This document shows positions 41,842 through 57,141 of a stretch of 64,000 bases of DNA, piece after piece (the stretch's first letter is position 1; each line of letters begins with the position of its first letter). A program made the translations under genes and the position numbers. Origin of the DNA: an uncultured Alphaproteobacteria bacterium. GTDB taxonomy: Bacteria > Pseudomonadota > Alphaproteobacteria > HIMB59. Under the pieces are notes generated by a model. That model had not been told where the DNA came from. It did no database searches and worked only from the letters and a program-made list of their open reading frames with translations. The stretch covers positions 62,001 to 126,000 of the forward strand of contig CACKEA010000003.1 of NCBI GenBank assembly GCA_902599045.1. The letters are read 5' to 3'.

Positions 41842-43053
41842 ATGGCAAAAATTTCAGTAAAAAATCCAGTTGTCGAACTTGACGGCGATGAAATGACAAG
41901 AATTATATGGGATTTTATTAAACAAAAACTCATACTTCCTTATTTAGATATTGACCTAAAATATTATGATTTATCAGTTCAAAATAGAGATGAAACAAAT
42001 GATGAGATCACCGTTGAAGCAGCGAATGCAATAAAAAAGCACGGTGTTGGTATAAAATGTGCAACTATTACTCCAGATGATAATAGAGTATCAGAATTTA
42101 ATCTTAAAAAAATGTGGCGCTCGCCAAATGGAACAATAAGAAATATTTTAGACGGCACTGTTTTTCGACAACCTATTATTTGTAAGAATATTCCAAGAAT
42201 TGTAAGAACCTGGGACCATCCTATTGTTGTAGGAAGACATGCCTTTGGTGATCAATATAAGGCTACAGAAATGAAAATAAACAAGCCAGGTAAACTTTTT
42301 ATGAAGTTTGTGGATGAAGATGGAAAAATAGATGAAAAAGAAGTTTTTCAATTTTCAAATCAAGGCGTAGCCCTCTCCATGTATAATGTAGATGAGTCGA
42401 TAAGAGGATTTGCAAGAGCTTGTTTTAATTATGGGCTCAAATTAAAGTGGCCTGTTTATCTATCCACAAAAGATACAATTTTGAAAAAATATGATGGAAG
42501 ATTTAAAGAGATCTTTCATGAAATTTTTCAGAATGAATTTGCATCTGATTTTGAAAATAACAAGATTGTCTACGAGCATCGTCTTATTGATGATTTAGTT
42601 GCATCTTCAATGAAATGGTCTGGAAAATTTATTTGGGCATGCAAAAATTATGACGGGGATGTTCAATCTGATGCTGTCGCACAGGGTTTCGGCTCTTTAG
42701 GTATGATGTCTAGTGTTTTAATGACACCTAATGGTAAAACGATAGAAGCTGAAGCTGCCCATGGAACAGTAACTAGACACTATAGACTCCATCAAAAAGG
42801 AGAGAAAACCTCTACAAATCCAATAGCATCTATTTTTGCTTGGACAAAAGGGCTAAACTTTAGGGGTGAGTTTGATGGCAATGATGAACTTATTAAATTT
42901 TCTAAATCTCTCGAACAAACTTGTATCGAAACAGTAGAGTCTGGTCAGATGACTAAGGACCTAGCTATGCTTGTTGATAAAAACTCTCCTTGGATGAATA
43001 CTGAGGATTTTTTGAATTGCCTAGATAAAAATCTTCAAACTAAATTGAATTAA
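41842..43053 (+). CDS. icd: NADP-dependent isocitrate dehydrogenase
   Basis: [41 protein letters not shown]. Confidence 0.96.
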   Translation: MAKISVKNPVVELDGDEMTRIIWDFIKQKLILPYLDIDLKYYDLSVQNRDETNDEITVEAANAIKKHGVGIKCATITPDDNRVSEFNLKKMWRSPNGTIRNILDGTVFRQPIICKNIPRIVRTWDHPIVVGRHAFGDQYKATEMKINKPGKLFMKFVDEDGKIDEKEVFQFSNQGVALSMYNVDESIRGFARACFNYGLKLKWPVYLSTKDTILKKYDGRFKEIFHEIFQNEFASDFENNKIVYEHRLIDDLVASSMKWSGKFIWACKNYDGDVQSDAVAQGFGSLGMMSSVLMTPNGKTIEAEAAHGTVTRHYRLHQKGEKTSTNPIASIFAWTKGLNFRGEFDGNDELIKFSKSLEQTCIETVESGQMTKDLAMLVDKNSPWMNTEDFLNCLDKNLQTKLN

Positions 43054-45719
43054 ATTTGGTTTTTAATACTTAAAAAAGCTTGATTTACTTGATCTTTCTT
43101 ATTACCACCAGCTTGTGCAAAGTCGACTCTTCCACCTCCACCTTTTGAGCCAAGTATATCAAAGGTACTTTTTATTAATGTTCTTGCATCATAAAGATCG
43201 ATTAAGTCATGAGTTAATCCGACAACAATAGAGACTTTATCATCATTGATTGTGATGCAAGCTAATATTGATTTAGATTTCTCTGATTTAAATTTGTCAA
43301 AAATTGATCTTAGTTCTTTGGGGGGTAAGTTACCTATTACTTGAGAAACAAAATTAATCCCATTAATATTTATTTCATCGATTTTATTATTATCATTATT
43401 AGAAAGGATTGATTTATTCTTTAAACTTTCTAAATAATTTTCCAATTTCTTGATAAAAATATTTTTATTGCTTTCACTAAAACTAATCTTTCCATCTAAT
43501 TTTTTTATTTGTGATATTAAATTTTTAATTTTATCATCAAGTTTTTTTTCAAGTAATTTACTTTGTTTTAATTTATTGCTAATAAATTCATCAACCCTAT
43601 CTCCGGTACAAGCTTCTATTCTTCTCACTCCTGAAGAAACAGACTCTTCATTGATGATATGAAATTTTTTGATATTTTGAACATTTGTTACATGTGTTCC
43701 CCCACATAATTCAATTGAATAGGGTTTATTATTATTTTCTCCAAGAGTAACAACTCTGACTTCATCACCATATTTTTCACCAAATAAAGCCATAGCACCT
43801 TGTTTAATGGCTTCATCTTGAGATTTAATATCAATTTGTGTTTCACAAGAATTAGAAATTATGCTTGTTACTTCTTTTTGAATAATTTCTATTTGTTCAG
43901 TAGATATTTGTTTATTATGACTAAAGTCAAAACGTAGTTTATCCTCATTAACCAAAGATCCACGCTGTACTACATGTGTCCCTAAATTATTTCTTAAAGC
44001 TGCGTGAAGTAAATGTGTAGCTGAGTGATTTTTTTTTATAAGATCTCTTAAACTAGTATCAATTTTAAGTTTGACTTCTTGACCTATTTTAAAATTTCCT
44101 GAAGTCACATTACCAAAATGAGTAAATATACCTTGAGGGGTTTTTCTTGTATCTGTTACTTTAAATTCAGCAGTATCTGAAGTAATAGTACCTTTGTCTC
44201 CAACTTGTCCACCAGACTCAGCATAAAAACATGATTTATCAGTTATAATTGCAGATTGTTCATTATTATCACTTAAATTTTGAACTTGCTCAGAGTTTAA
44301 AACTAATGCTGATATATTTGCTATTATTGCTGTCTCTTTATAACCATCAAAAGTTGTTGGTTTTATTTTTTTAGCTAAATCAAACCATAGTTTTTGGGTA
44401 TCTCCATCTCCACTACCCTTCCATGAAGATCTAGCTTCTTCTTTTTGAAGTTTCATTGCGGTATCAAATGATTCAACATCTACACTAATATTTTTTGATC
44501 TTAAATAATCTTGTGTTAAATCTAGAGGAAACCCAAAGGTGTCGTATAACTTAAATGCAATTTTGCCATCAAGTTTATTATTTTTAATTTTAGGTAATTC
44601 TTGTCCAAGTATCTCCAAACCCTTACTTAAGGTTTCTCTAAATTTTATTTCCTCAGAGTAAAGAGTTTCCTTAATAGCATCTGCACCTGTATTGAGTTCT
44701 TGGTAAAAATCTCCCATTAAATTTTTCAATTCTTTAAAAATTTCATGAAATAAAGCATCCTTAGAGCCTAATGAGTAAGCATGTCTTATGCCCCTTCTTA
44801 ATATTCTTCTTAAAACATATCCTCTACCTTCGTTTGAAGGTAAAACCCCATCGGCTATTAAGAAAGATGATGCTCTTAAATGATCTGCTATAACTCTAAA
44901 ACTAGATTTATTCTCTTCAGTTATTTTTTTTTGGATGCATTCCTGGGTAATATCAATAATATTTGTAAATAGATCTGAAGTATAATTATCATTACTGCCA
45001 TTCAATAATGCAGTAATTCTCTCTAATCCCATCCCGGTGTCCACACATGGTTTAGGTAAATCTAATCTAGTTTTTTTGTCAACCTGCTCATATTGCATAA
45101 AAACTAAATTCCATATTTCAATAAAACGATCTCCATCCTCATCTACTGAACCAGGAGGGCCACCAAAATACTTATTACCATGATCATAAAATATTTCTGA
45201 ACATGGTCCACAAGGTCCCGTATCTCCCATTGACCAAAAATTATCAGAACTTGAAATTTTGATTATTCTATTGTCAGGTAAATTTCCAATCTTTTTCCAA
45301 AATTTTTCAGCGACTTCATCATCATGATATATAGTAACCAATAATTTATTTTCATTAATTTTGAATTCTTTCGTGATTAAATTCCATGCATATAAAATAG
45401 CTTCTTCTTTAAAATAGTCACCAAAAGAGAAATTTCCCAACATCTCAAAAAAAGTGTGGTGCCTTGTTGTAAACCCAACATTTTCTAAATCGTTATGTTT
45501 ACCACCTGCTCTGACACATTTTTGCGAAGTAGTAGCTCTTTTGAAATCTTTTTCCTCCATTCCAGTGAAAACATTTTTAAATTGTACCATTCCAGAATTC
45601 GCAAACATTAATGAGGGGTCATTTGCTGGGACTAAAGAACCTGATTTTACGTGCTTATGATCATTGTTCTTAAAATAATCTATAAATGCATTACGGACAT
45701 GATTAGAGTTCATATTCAA
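43050..45719 (-). CDS. alaS: Alanyl-tRNA synthetase
   Basis: 889 aa; [31 protein letters not shown]. Confidence 0.97.
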   Translation of the reverse strand: MNMNSNHVRNAFIDYFKNNDHKHVKSGSLVPANDPSLMFANSGMVQFKNVFTGMEEKDFKRATTSQKCVRAGGKHNDLENVGFTTRHHTFFEMLGNFSFGDYFKEEAILYAWNLITKEFKINENKLLVTIYHDDEVAEKFWKKIGNLPDNRIIKISSSDNFWSMGDTGPCGPCSEIFYDHGNKYFGGPPGSVDEDGDRFIEIWNLVFMQYEQVDKKTRLDLPKPCVDTGMGLERITALLNGSNDNYTSDLFTNIIDITQECIQKKITEENKSSFRVIADHLRASSFLIADGVLPSNEGRGYVLRRILRRGIRHAYSLGSKDALFHEIFKELKNLMGDFYQELNTGADAIKETLYSEEIKFRETLSKGLEILGQELPKIKNNKLDGKIAFKLYDTFGFPLDLTQDYLRSKNISVDVESFDTAMKLQKEEARSSWKGSGDGDTQKLWFDLAKKIKPTTFDGYKETAIIANISALVLNSEQVQNLSDNNEQSAIITDKSCFYAESGGQVGDKGTITSDTAEFKVTDTRKTPQGIFTHFGNVTSGNFKIGQEVKLKIDTSLRDLIKKNHSATHLLHAALRNNLGTHVVQRGSLVNEDKLRFDFSHNKQISTEQIEIIQKEVTSIISNSCETQIDIKSQDEAIKQGAMALFGEKYGDEVRVVTLGENNNKPYSIELCGGTHVTNVQNIKKFHIINEESVSSGVRRIEACTGDRVDEFISNKLKQSKLLEKKLDDKIKNLISQIKKLDGKISFSESNKNIFIKKLENYLESLKNKSILSNNDNNKIDEININGINFVSQVIGNLPPKELRSIFDKFKSEKSKSILACITINDDKVSIVVGLTHDLIDLYDARTLIKSTFDILGSKGGGGRVDFAQAGGNKKDQVNQAFLSIKNQI

Positions 45720-45751
45720 GGAATATAGATTAATTTAACTGAAATTTAATA

Positions 45752-46813
45752 TTATTCTTTAGAGTTTTTTTCGACAGTTTCCTCTGTCGTTGGAGGAGGA
45801 GGATCGATCATTAGCTCTTCCACTGTGTCTGAATTAGATCTAATTCTACTCTCAATCTCATTTAGCATTTCAGGATTATCTTTTAAAAATTGCTTTGTGT
45901 TTTCTCGACCCTGGCCTATTTTTTCATCTTTGTATGAGTACCATGCTCCAGATTTATCAATAATATCTGCTTGGACACCTAAATCAATAATTTCACCAAT
46001 TTTAGAAATACCCTCACCATACATAATATCAAACTCGACCATTTTAAATGGAGGGGCCATTTTATTTTTGACAACTTTGACTCTTGTTTGATTACCAATA
46101 ATGTTGTCTTTATCTTTTATTGCACCAATTCTTCGAATATCTAACCTTACAGAGGAATAAAACTTCAAAGCGTTACCACCTGTAGTAACTTCAGGACTAC
46201 CAAACATAACGCCAATTTTCATTCTAAGTTGGTTTATAAATACAACCATCGTATTTGTCTTAGAAATAGAGCTAGTTAGTTTTCTAAGTGCTTGACTCAT
46301 GAGCCTTGCTTGAAGTCCAGGTAAAGAGTCTCCCATTTCACCTTCAAGTTCAGCTCTTGGTACTAATGCTGCTACTGAGTCTATAACTAATAAATCAATG
46401 CCTTCTGACTTAACAAGCGTATCAGAAATTTCCAAAGCCTGTTCCCCCGTGTCAGGTTGAGAAATCAATAATTCATCTATGTTTACTCCTAGTTTTTTTG
46501 CATACCCAGGATCTAAAGCATGTTCGGCATCTATAAATGCACAAGTTCCACCCGTTTTTTGAGCTTCTGCAATGATGTGAAGAGTAAGAGTAGTTTTACC
46601 CGAACTTTCAGGACCATAAACTTCTATTACTCTACCCTTTGGAACACCGCCTATCCCCAAAGCTATGTCTAAACCAAGAGATCCAGTTGAGTATACATCG
46701 ATATTGGAGTCTATATCTTTTTTACCAAGCATCATTATGGAGCCTTTTCCATATGATTTTTCAATATTACTTATAACTGATTTAAGCTTGTTTAAATTTT
46801 CTTTTTTATCCAT
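45752..46813 (-). CDS. recA: Recombinase RecA
   Basis: [36 protein letters not shown]. Confidence 0.98.
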   Translation of the reverse strand: MDKKENLNKLKSVISNIEKSYGKGSIMMLGKKDIDSNIDVYSTGSLGLDIALGIGGVPKGRVIEVYGPESSGKTTLTLHIIAEAQKTGGTCAFIDAEHALDPGYAKKLGVNIDELLISQPDTGEQALEISDTLVKSEGIDLLVIDSVAALVPRAELEGEMGDSLPGLQARLMSQALRKLTSSISKTNTMVVFINQLRMKIGVMFGSPEVTTGGNALKFYSSVRLDIRRIGAIKDKDNIIGNQTRVKVVKNKMAPPFKMVEFDIMYGEGISKIGEIIDLGVQADIIDKSGAWYSYKDEKIGQGRENTKQFLKDNPEMLNEIESRIRSNSDTVEELMIDPPPPTTEETVEKNSKE

Positions 46814-46864
46814 TTGATTCTATTATAAATAGTAAATATTTGTTTGTACTAAACAAGATTAATA

Positions 46865-47056
46865 ATGGAAAATAACTTTAATTTTAGCGATTTTATACCA
46901 GGCACAATTGTGAAGTGCCCATCTCAACCCGATTGGGGTCTGGGACAAGTTCAATCTTGTATAAATAGTAAAATCACTATTAACTTTGAGAACGTTGGAA
47001 AAAAAGTTATAGATTTAAATATCATAGATTTGAAAATATTCGAAAATGCTGACTGA
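46865..47056 (+). CDS. DUF3553 domain protein
   Basis: FIPGTIVKCPSQPDWGLGQVQS...ITINFENVGKKVID. Confidence 0.75.
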   Translation: MENNFNFSDFIPGTIVKCPSQPDWGLGQVQSCINSKITINFENVGKKVIDLNIIDLKIFENAD

Positions 47057-48035
47057 TAATTTTAAAAGAAAAATTGATTACTTAAGAATATCTGTGACTG
47101 ACAGGTGTGACTTAAGATGTACATATTGTATGGCTGAAGATGTTACTTTTCTACCAAGGCAGGAAGTCTTATCAATCGAAGAGATCATTAAACTTACAGA
47201 TATTTTTAATGAGTTAGGTGTTAAAAAATTTCGATTAACAGGGGGTGAACCCCTAGTCAGAAAAAATGTTGTTTCAATCATAGAGCATTTACATAATCTA
47301 AAAATTCAGGGTAAAATTACTGAACATACTTTAACTACGAATGGTACAAATTTATCTAAATATGCATCTATTTTAAAAAAAAATGGTGTTGAAAGAATAA
47401 ATGTTTCCCTTGATAGCTTAGACCCAGAAAGTTTTAAAAGAATAACTAAATGGGGAGATCTAAATAAAGTTTTGAATGGAATAGAAGTTGCTAAACAAGA
47501 AGGTATCAAAATAAAGATAAATACTGTTTTGACTCACAATTTTAACGATAAAGAGATTTTTGGTATTTTAGATTGGTGTAAAAAAAATCAGTTTGATATT
47601 TCGTTAATAGAAATAATGCCCATTGGAGACATTGGAGAGAAGCGATTTAATCAATTTTTATCTATGAAAAAATTTGAAGAAGATTTAGTAAATAAGTTAA
47701 ATTTAAATCCCTCTAAGCATAGAACTAACGGTCCATCCAGATACTATGAGTATTCAAATCATAACTCAAAAATTGGTATTATATCTGCTATTTCTCATAA
47801 TTTTTGTGACACTTGTAATAGGGTAAGGCTCACTTGCACTGGAAAGCTATATATGTGTTTAGGTCAAAATGATTTTGTAGATTTAAAGTTTGCTTTAAGA
47901 AATCAAACAAAAAATGATATTATTGCTCAAATAGAATATGCAATGTCAATTAAACCAAAAGCACATAACTTCGAAATTCAAAAAGATAATTTTGGAGGTT
48001 ATGTTAATCGTTATATGAATGAGACTGGTGGTTAA
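47046..48035 (+). CDS. moaA: GTP 3',8-cyclase MoaA
   Basis: ISVTDRCDLRCTYCM radical SAM motif, RLTGGEPLVR, CDTCNRVRLT, C-terminal GG. Confidence 0.95.
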   Translation: MLTDNFKRKIDYLRISVTDRCDLRCTYCMAEDVTFLPRQEVLSIEEIIKLTDIFNELGVKKFRLTGGEPLVRKNVVSIIEHLHNLKIQGKITEHTLTTNGTNLSKYASILKKNGVERINVSLDSLDPESFKRITKWGDLNKVLNGIEVAKQEGIKIKINTVLTHNFNDKEIFGILDWCKKNQFDISLIEIMPIGDIGEKRFNQFLSMKKFEEDLVNKLNLNPSKHRTNGPSRYYEYSNHNSKIGIISAISHNFCDTCNRVRLTCTGKLYMCLGQNDFVDLKFALRNQTKNDIIAQIEYAMSIKPKAHNFEIQKDNFGGYVNRYMNETGG

Positions 48036-48038
48036 TTT

Positions 48039-48800
48039 ATGAAAATCTGTTTTGTTTCTTTCCCTCTTGAAAAAAATATTGAGGCACAAGAAAAACTTAT
48101 TAAAAAGTATGGAAATTATGAACCTGAAGAGGCAGATTTTATTGTCGCCCTTGGCGGAGATGGCTTTATATTAAAATCACTCCATAATTATATGAAACTG
48201 AACAAACCTATTTATGGTATGAATTTTGGATCTGTAGGATTTCTAATGAATGATTACAGGCTTGAAGGACTAGAAGAGCGTTTAAATAGTGCTCAGTTAA
48301 CAAAATTAAGACCATTAGTTATGAAAACTTTAAATCCTACTGGTCAAGAAATTAAAGCAATTGCTATTAATGAAATAAGTATACGTAGAGAAAAATACCA
48401 AGCGGCAAAAATTCAAATTCTAATAGATAACGAAGTGAGAATTGAAGAACTCGTTTGTGACGGAGTGATATTGTCAACGGCAGCAGGTAGTACTGGATAT
48501 AATTATTCAGCCTCTGGGCCTATCATTCCTCTTGGAAGTAACGTAGTAGCTCTAACTGCTGTAAGTGCCTATAGTCCTAGACATTGGCGGGGAGGCTTGC
48601 TAAAAGACAATGCCAAAATTAAAATTATAAATAATAACCCATCTAAAAGACCAATAGTAGTTCATGCAGATCACATTGAAGCTAAAGATGTTATATCTGT
48701 TGAAATAGAAATGTCCGAAGGTATGGAAATACCATTATTATTTGATAATGATCACAAGATTGAAGAACGTGTCTACAAAGAAATGTTTAAATCTAGCTAA
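48039..48800 (+). CDS. nadK: NAD kinase
   Basis: VALGGDGFILKSLH, GSTGYNYSASGPI. Confidence 0.92.
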   Translation: MKICFVSFPLEKNIEAQEKLIKKYGNYEPEEADFIVALGGDGFILKSLHNYMKLNKPIYGMNFGSVGFLMNDYRLEGLEERLNSAQLTKLRPLVMKTLNPTGQEIKAIAINEISIRREKYQAAKIQILIDNEVRIEELVCDGVILSTAAGSTGYNYSASGPIIPLGSNVVALTAVSAYSPRHWRGGLLKDNAKIKIINNNPSKRPIVVHADHIEAKDVISVEIEMSEGMEIPLLFDNDHKIEERVYKEMFKSS

Positions 48801-48805
48801 TTTAA

Positions 48806-49909
48806 GTGAAATCTATAATAAATTTCAAAGGGTTCTTAATTTTTTGTTTATTGATAATTATCTCTAATAAATCTAATTCCAACGAATGCTTAACAAAAAA
48901 AGGACTGAATATAGGGTTTATAGAAGATAGTTATATTGATTATAAATATTATTTATATTACGCACTCGGCGATTACTCACTATTAAATGATATAGAATTT
49001 ACAATCAGTGAAGTTAATCAAAATGCAAATGAATTTGACATTATATTTGGTGAATATAGAGATTTAGAAAAGTTAAGTTTAAATCAAACACAGATACCTG
49101 ACAAAGTTTTAAATTTTTATAATGATAATGAAATTGAAATTACAGGAAATTTATTCCCTCTAGATTTAGATACGTTTATTATATTAAGCAAAGACAATAA
49201 TCAAAAATTAACTTTCGAAGAATTTTCAGAATTATATAATCCCATAAAGTATACTTTAGGTATGAGTTTCCAAACCAAAGAAGACATAATTAATTTATTA
49301 ATTTATCACTTAGAACAACCCTCTATTAATCTAAATAGTGTCTCCTTTGAGTTAATAGCAGATTTATTTGTGAAAACTTACGAAAATCTGAATAAAAATA
49401 TTTTAAATAATGACTTTTTAGAAGTTTATAACTCTTTTGAAAATTCTGAAAATGTTCATACATTATTTAGTGATGGTATTTTACTTAATAAAAATATTAG
49501 TTTTGAAAGTTTTCATCTTTTTCCAAAAAGTAAATATATTTGGAGCGATGAACAAGGAAAATTTCAGCAAAATTTAGAAACAATCCCTTTTTCTTTTTAT
49601 GGTTTTAGCGCCTATTTAAATAATTTTCAAAGTTCAGGTTTTTTATGCTATTTAATTGATGAAAAAGTAAGGTTAAAAGCCTTTAAAGATTTTAATATTC
49701 AGTTAAGCCCTTTATCAATACATGAGGTAAAAAAAATCGAAGATGAATTACCTGATAATTACGTAAATATTTTGGAAAATAAAAATAAAAATATATTCAA
49801 ACCCGATTATTTATCAGAGTTCAAAAAGTATGATTTATTTTCTGGAGTTTTTTTTGGTAAAAATCAATTAGATGATATTTTGGATAATCCAGACTATTTA
49901 AATAGATAA
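48806..49909 (+). CDS. Hypothetical exported protein, possibly periplasmic-binding-protein-like (GTG start)
   Basis: Signal peptide FKGFLIFCLLIIISNKSNS then 340 aa of unrecognised sequence. Confidence 0.6.
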   Translation: MKSIINFKGFLIFCLLIIISNKSNSNECLTKKGLNIGFIEDSYIDYKYYLYYALGDYSLLNDIEFTISEVNQNANEFDIIFGEYRDLEKLSLNQTQIPDKVLNFYNDNEIEITGNLFPLDLDTFIILSKDNNQKLTFEEFSELYNPIKYTLGMSFQTKEDIINLLIYHLEQPSINLNSVSFELIADLFVKTYENLNKNILNNDFLEVYNSFENSENVHTLFSDGILLNKNISFESFHLFPKSKYIWSDEQGKFQQNLETIPFSFYGFSAYLNNFQSSGFLCYLIDEKVRLKAFKDFNIQLSPLSIHEVKKIEDELPDNYVNILENKNKNIFKPDYLSEFKKYDLFSGVFFGKNQLDDILDNPDYLNR

Positions 49910-49961
49910 AAGTATTGAAAAACTTAAGTAATCGTCTAAATTCGATTAACTATTTTAACAT

Positions 49962-50048
49962 GGCCTCGTGCTGGAATGGTAGACAGTCTGGACTTAAAAT
50001 CCAGTGGGATTTACTCCCGTGGCGGTTCGAGTCCGCCCGAGGCTACCA
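49962..50048 (+). tRNA. tRNA-Leu (TAA)
   Basis: Acceptor GGCCTCG/CGAGGCT, CTGGA-CTTAAAA-TCCAG anticodon arm, long variable arm, encoded CCA. Confidence 0.92.
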
Positions 50049-50061
50049 TTTTTGTTATTAA

Positions 50062-50370
50062 ATGATAATCGTAGAGGTAACTTTTAAAATAGATCCTTCT
50101 TTAACAGAGAAAAAACTAAGAGAAAAGTTTTTAGAGACAGCTCCGATTTACAAAAATACACCTGGGTTGATAAGAAAGAACTATATTTCAGATCTTAATA
50201 ATAATATTGCAGGTGGTGTGTATTGTTTTGATAACATGTTGAATGCAAAAAAATGGTTTGATGAAGAAAGAATTAAATGGATCACAAATAGATACTCCAA
50301 ACCTACATTAAAATTCTATGAAAACTTTGTAGTAGTAGATAACGAAACAAAAAGAATTATTAAAGATTAA
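50062..50370 (+). CDS. YdhR-like putative monooxygenase
   Basis: 102 aa; EVTFKID...PGLIRKNYISDLNNNIAGGVYCFDNMLNAKKWFDE pattern. Confidence 0.65.
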   Translation: MIIVEVTFKIDPSLTEKKLREKFLETAPIYKNTPGLIRKNYISDLNNNIAGGVYCFDNMLNAKKWFDEERIKWITNRYSKPTLKFYENFVVVDNETKRIIKD

Positions 50371-50402
50371 TTATTGTAAATATGTAGCTGAGTAATTTAA
50401 AT

Positions 50403-50513
50403 AGGCGGCGTCCTACTCTCCCAAGCCTTAAGACTAAGTACCATCGGCGCTGGAGGCCTTCACGACCGAGTTCGAAATGGGATCGGGTTTTTTCACTCCG
50501 CTATGACCGCCAC
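50403..50513 (-). rRNA. rrf: 5S ribosomal RNA
   Basis: Reverse strand TGGCGGTCATAGCGGAGTGAAA...CGAACTCGGTCGTGAAG...GAGAGTAGGACGCCGCC. Confidence 0.9.
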
Positions 50514-50536
50514 AAACTTTTTATAACATGTAGTTA

Positions 50537-50552
50537 AAACTTTTCGCTGTGT
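50537..50552 (-). repeat. 3' arm of putative 23S pre-rRNA processing stem
   Basis: AAACTTTTCGCTGTGT is complementary to 53282-53297 (15/16). Confidence 0.72.
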
Positions 50553-50559
50553 ATTATAA

Positions 50560-53280
<2,721 letters not shown>

Positions 53281-53281
53281 C

Positions 53282-53297
53282 ACACAGTGAAAAGTTT
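53282..53297 (-). repeat. 5' arm of putative 23S pre-rRNA processing stem
   Basis: ACACAGTGAAAAGTTT is complementary to 50537-50552 AAACTTTTCGCTGTGT with one mismatch. Confidence 0.72.
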
Positions 53298-53412
53298 GTT
53301 GTTAATAACTTTTTGTAGTTATTTGTTGTTATATTAGTTGTTTAATTGACGAACAACTCGTGCAAGTTATTCGTCTGTGTTATCAGCTTACATATTTACG
53401 ATTTTAAAAAGT

Positions 53413-53488
53413 TGGTGGAGGATAGCGGGATCGAACCGCTGACCTCCTGAATGCAAATCAGGCGCTCTCCCAGCTGAGCTAATCCCCC
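53413..53488 (-). tRNA. tRNA-Ala (TGC)
   Basis: GGGGGATTAGCTCAGCTGGGAGAGCGCCTGATTTGCATTCAGGAGGTCAGCGGTTCGATCCCGCTATCCTCCACCA on reverse strand, in the 16S-23S spacer. Confidence 0.97.
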
Positions 53489-53496
53489 AACAGTGT

Positions 53497-53573
53497 TGGT
53501 GGGCGAGGGAGGACTTGAACCTCCGACCTCACGCTTATCAAGCGCGCGCTCTAACCAACTGAGCTACACGCCC
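53497..53573 (-). tRNA. tRNA-Ile (GAT)
   Basis: GGGCGTGTAGCTCAGTTGGTTAGAGCGCGCGCTTGATAAGCG...CCACCA on reverse strand, in the 16S-23S spacer. Confidence 0.97.
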
Positions 53574-53615
53574 AATCAATGCCCTTTATCAACGTTAGTT
53601 GAAAAAAGCAAAACA

Positions 53616-53627
53616 AATAGACGGTGG
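53616..53627 (-). repeat. 3' arm of putative 16S pre-rRNA processing stem
   Basis: AATAGACGGTGG; exact reverse complement of CCACCGTCTATT at 55276-55287 on the other side of 16S. Confidence 0.8.
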
Positions 53628-53666
53628 TTACTTTAAACGTACACTTAGTTCAAAGTTTTTTTTCCT

Positions 53667-55165
<1,499 letters not shown>

Positions 55166-55275
55166 ATTACCTACTCATAAAAAACAAAGTTTTAAATTGA
55201 CGTAGGTTAGACGCCAAAATAACGAGCTAACATTCTTATCGAATGAAAGCTTGATCGAAATTTGACGTTATAAAC

Positions 55276-55287
55276 CCACCGTCTATT
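55276..55287 (-). repeat. 5' arm of putative 16S pre-rRNA processing stem
   Basis: CCACCGTCTATT pairs with 53616-53627 (12/12). Confidence 0.8.
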
Positions 55288-55365
55288 CATTTCATATTAA
55301 CTAAAAATAAAGAGCAAGAATCACTGGTGCACAATAAATGGCCCAATGAATCGAATAAAAAGTAG

Positions 55366-55397
55366 ACTATATCTACACTTTATCGAAGCATTGTCAA
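55366..55397 (-). promoter_or_regulatory. Candidate rRNA operon promoter
   Basis: Minus strand TTGACA (55392-55397) followed by AT-rich TAGATATAGT about 16-20 nt downstream; about 200 nt upstream of 16S. Confidence 0.4.
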
Positions 55398-55457
55398 ATG
55401 CATTTCAATAAAAAAAATGAAAAAAAACCCTTGAAATGAGTGAATTTATTTAGGTAT

Positions 55458-55534
<77 letters not shown>

Positions 55535-55585
55535 ATCAGAAAACGAAAGATATGTCAAAATATCAATAATTACAATGATTATTCT

Positions 55586-55662
55586 TGGTAGCGGAGGAGG
55601 GATTTGAACCCCCGACACATGGATTATGATTCCACCGCTCTAACCAACTGAGCTACTCCGCC
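55586..55662 (-). tRNA. tRNA-Met (CAT anticodon; elongator Met, or Ile2 if lysidinylated)
   Basis: GGCGGAGTAGCTCAGTTGGTTAGAGCGGTGGAATCATAATCC...CTCCGCTACCA. Confidence 0.9.
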
Positions 55663-55699
55663 AAAGGGAAATATTGTTTTATATTAAATTAACCTATTC

Positions 55700-56443
55700 T
55701 TAAATAATTTTGTTTATCTCTTTGAGAATGAATTTTTTTGCATTGTTTACACCCAGCTTGTTGACTTGTGAATTTATAACAATCTCTACACCCCTTGGTT
55801 TTCCATCAAAAATTGGATAGCTACCTATAGAGATAAATTGATATTTTTTTTCTGCATCAACAAGAATATGGGCTATTTTACTTTCAAATAATTTTGTAAT
55901 TATAGAAGTTGAATAAAATTTATTTTTAATTTTAATAATTTTTTTAAATTCTTTCATCATTGCTTGTACTATTGAAGGCACACCTGCAAAAACATAAATA
56001 TTCTCAATTTTAAAACCTGGGGCGCCACTAACTTTATTTAAAATTAATTTAGATCCCTCGGGCATGTATGCCATTTTTTTCCTAGCGTCAGTTAATTCAG
56101 ATTTAATTTTTCTATAATATTTTTTTAATTCACTGTATGCACCATTATGTAATCTATATTTTTTTCTTACAGCCAAACTAATTGACTCAGAGGTTATATC
56201 ATCATGCGTCGGGCCTATTCCACCAGTTGTAATTATATAGTCATACTTAGTTTTTAATTTTCTGATCTGGGAGATAATTATTTTTTTTGAGTCAGGTATT
56301 ACTATTACTAACTGCAAAGATACACCACATAAAAAAAGCTCTTTGGCTATATGATTTATATTTTTATCTTGTGTCCTACCTGATAATATCTCATTGCCGA
56401 TGATTATAAGACAAGCTGATTGTATATTTTTTTTTGTTGCCAT
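55700..56443 (-). CDS. CinA N-terminal (MoCF-biosynthesis-like) domain protein
   Basis: IIGNEILSGRTQDKN, ITTGGIGPTHDDIT; no C-terminal amidase domain. Confidence 0.85.
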   Translation of the reverse strand: MATKKNIQSACLIIIGNEILSGRTQDKNINHIAKELFLCGVSLQLVIVIPDSKKIIISQIRKLKTKYDYIITTGGIGPTHDDITSESISLAVRKKYRLHNGAYSELKKYYRKIKSELTDARKKMAYMPEGSKLILNKVSGAPGFKIENIYVFAGVPSIVQAMMKEFKKIIKIKNKFYSTSIITKLFESKIAHILVDAEKKYQFISIGSYPIFDGKPRGVEIVINSQVNKLGVNNAKKFILKEINKII

Positions 56444-56445
56444 AG

Positions 56446-57141
56446 ATGTATTATAAAGGGGAAATTCTAGAGGGTTTTTTTATAAAACGCTATAAACGAT
56501 TTTTTGTTGATATTAAGATTGGTGCTAAAGTTGTCACGGCTTACTGTCCAAACACAGGTTCTCTGTTAGGTCTATTGAACGAGGGCTCCAAAGTTTTGGT
56601 TGCAAAAGTAGAAAATCCCAATGCTAAATTAAAATATAGATTAGAAGCAATCAAAGATTTCAAAACATTTGTTGGTATAAACACATCGCTGCCAAACGAT
56701 ATTGTTTTTAATGCCATAAAAGAAAATAAAATTCTTCATGAAATTAAGGGTGAATTAAAAAAAGAGGTGAAATATGGAAAAAATTCAAGAGTTGATATTT
56801 ATGCTAGTCACCCAAAAGCTGATAGTTTTATTGAAGTTAAATCAGTCACATTATCAAGGGAAAAAAATTTAGCAGAGTTTCCAGATGCTATTACCTCAAG
56901 AGGATCAAAACATTTATTAGAATTAAGCAATATGTCAAAAAAAGGTAGTAACTGTTTTTTGATATATCTTATTCAACGAGATGATGTAGATAGATTTTCG
57001 ATAGCTAAAGATTTAGATAATAAATATTATGAAAATTCTCTTATTGCCAAAAAAAGTGGTGTAAAATTTAGAGCATTTAAATGTAATGTTTCTTTAAAAG
57101 GTATAAATATTATAGGTGAGATAAAAATTGATGAAGATTAA
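56446..57141 (+). CDS. sfsA: SfsA-family DNA/RNA nuclease
   Basis: FFVDIKIGAKVVTAYCPNTGSL, SRVDIYASHPKADSFIEVKSVTL. Confidence 0.93.
   Translation: MYYKGEILEGFFIKRYKRFFVDIKIGAKVVTAYCPNTGSLLGLLNEGSKVLVAKVENPNAKLKYRLEAIKDFKTFVGINTSLPNDIVFNAIKENKILHEIKGELKKEVKYGKNSRVDIYASHPKADSFIEVKSVTLSREKNLAEFPDAITSRGSKHLLELSNMSKKGSNCFLIYLIQRDDVDRFSIAKDLDNKYYENSLIAKKSGVKFRAFKCNVSLKGINIIGEIKIDED

Noticed and set aside
55700-56443. Truncated CinA as evidence of gene decay
   Set aside because: Stand-alone CinA N-terminal domain proteins next to sfsA/map are a normal alphaproteobacterial arrangement.
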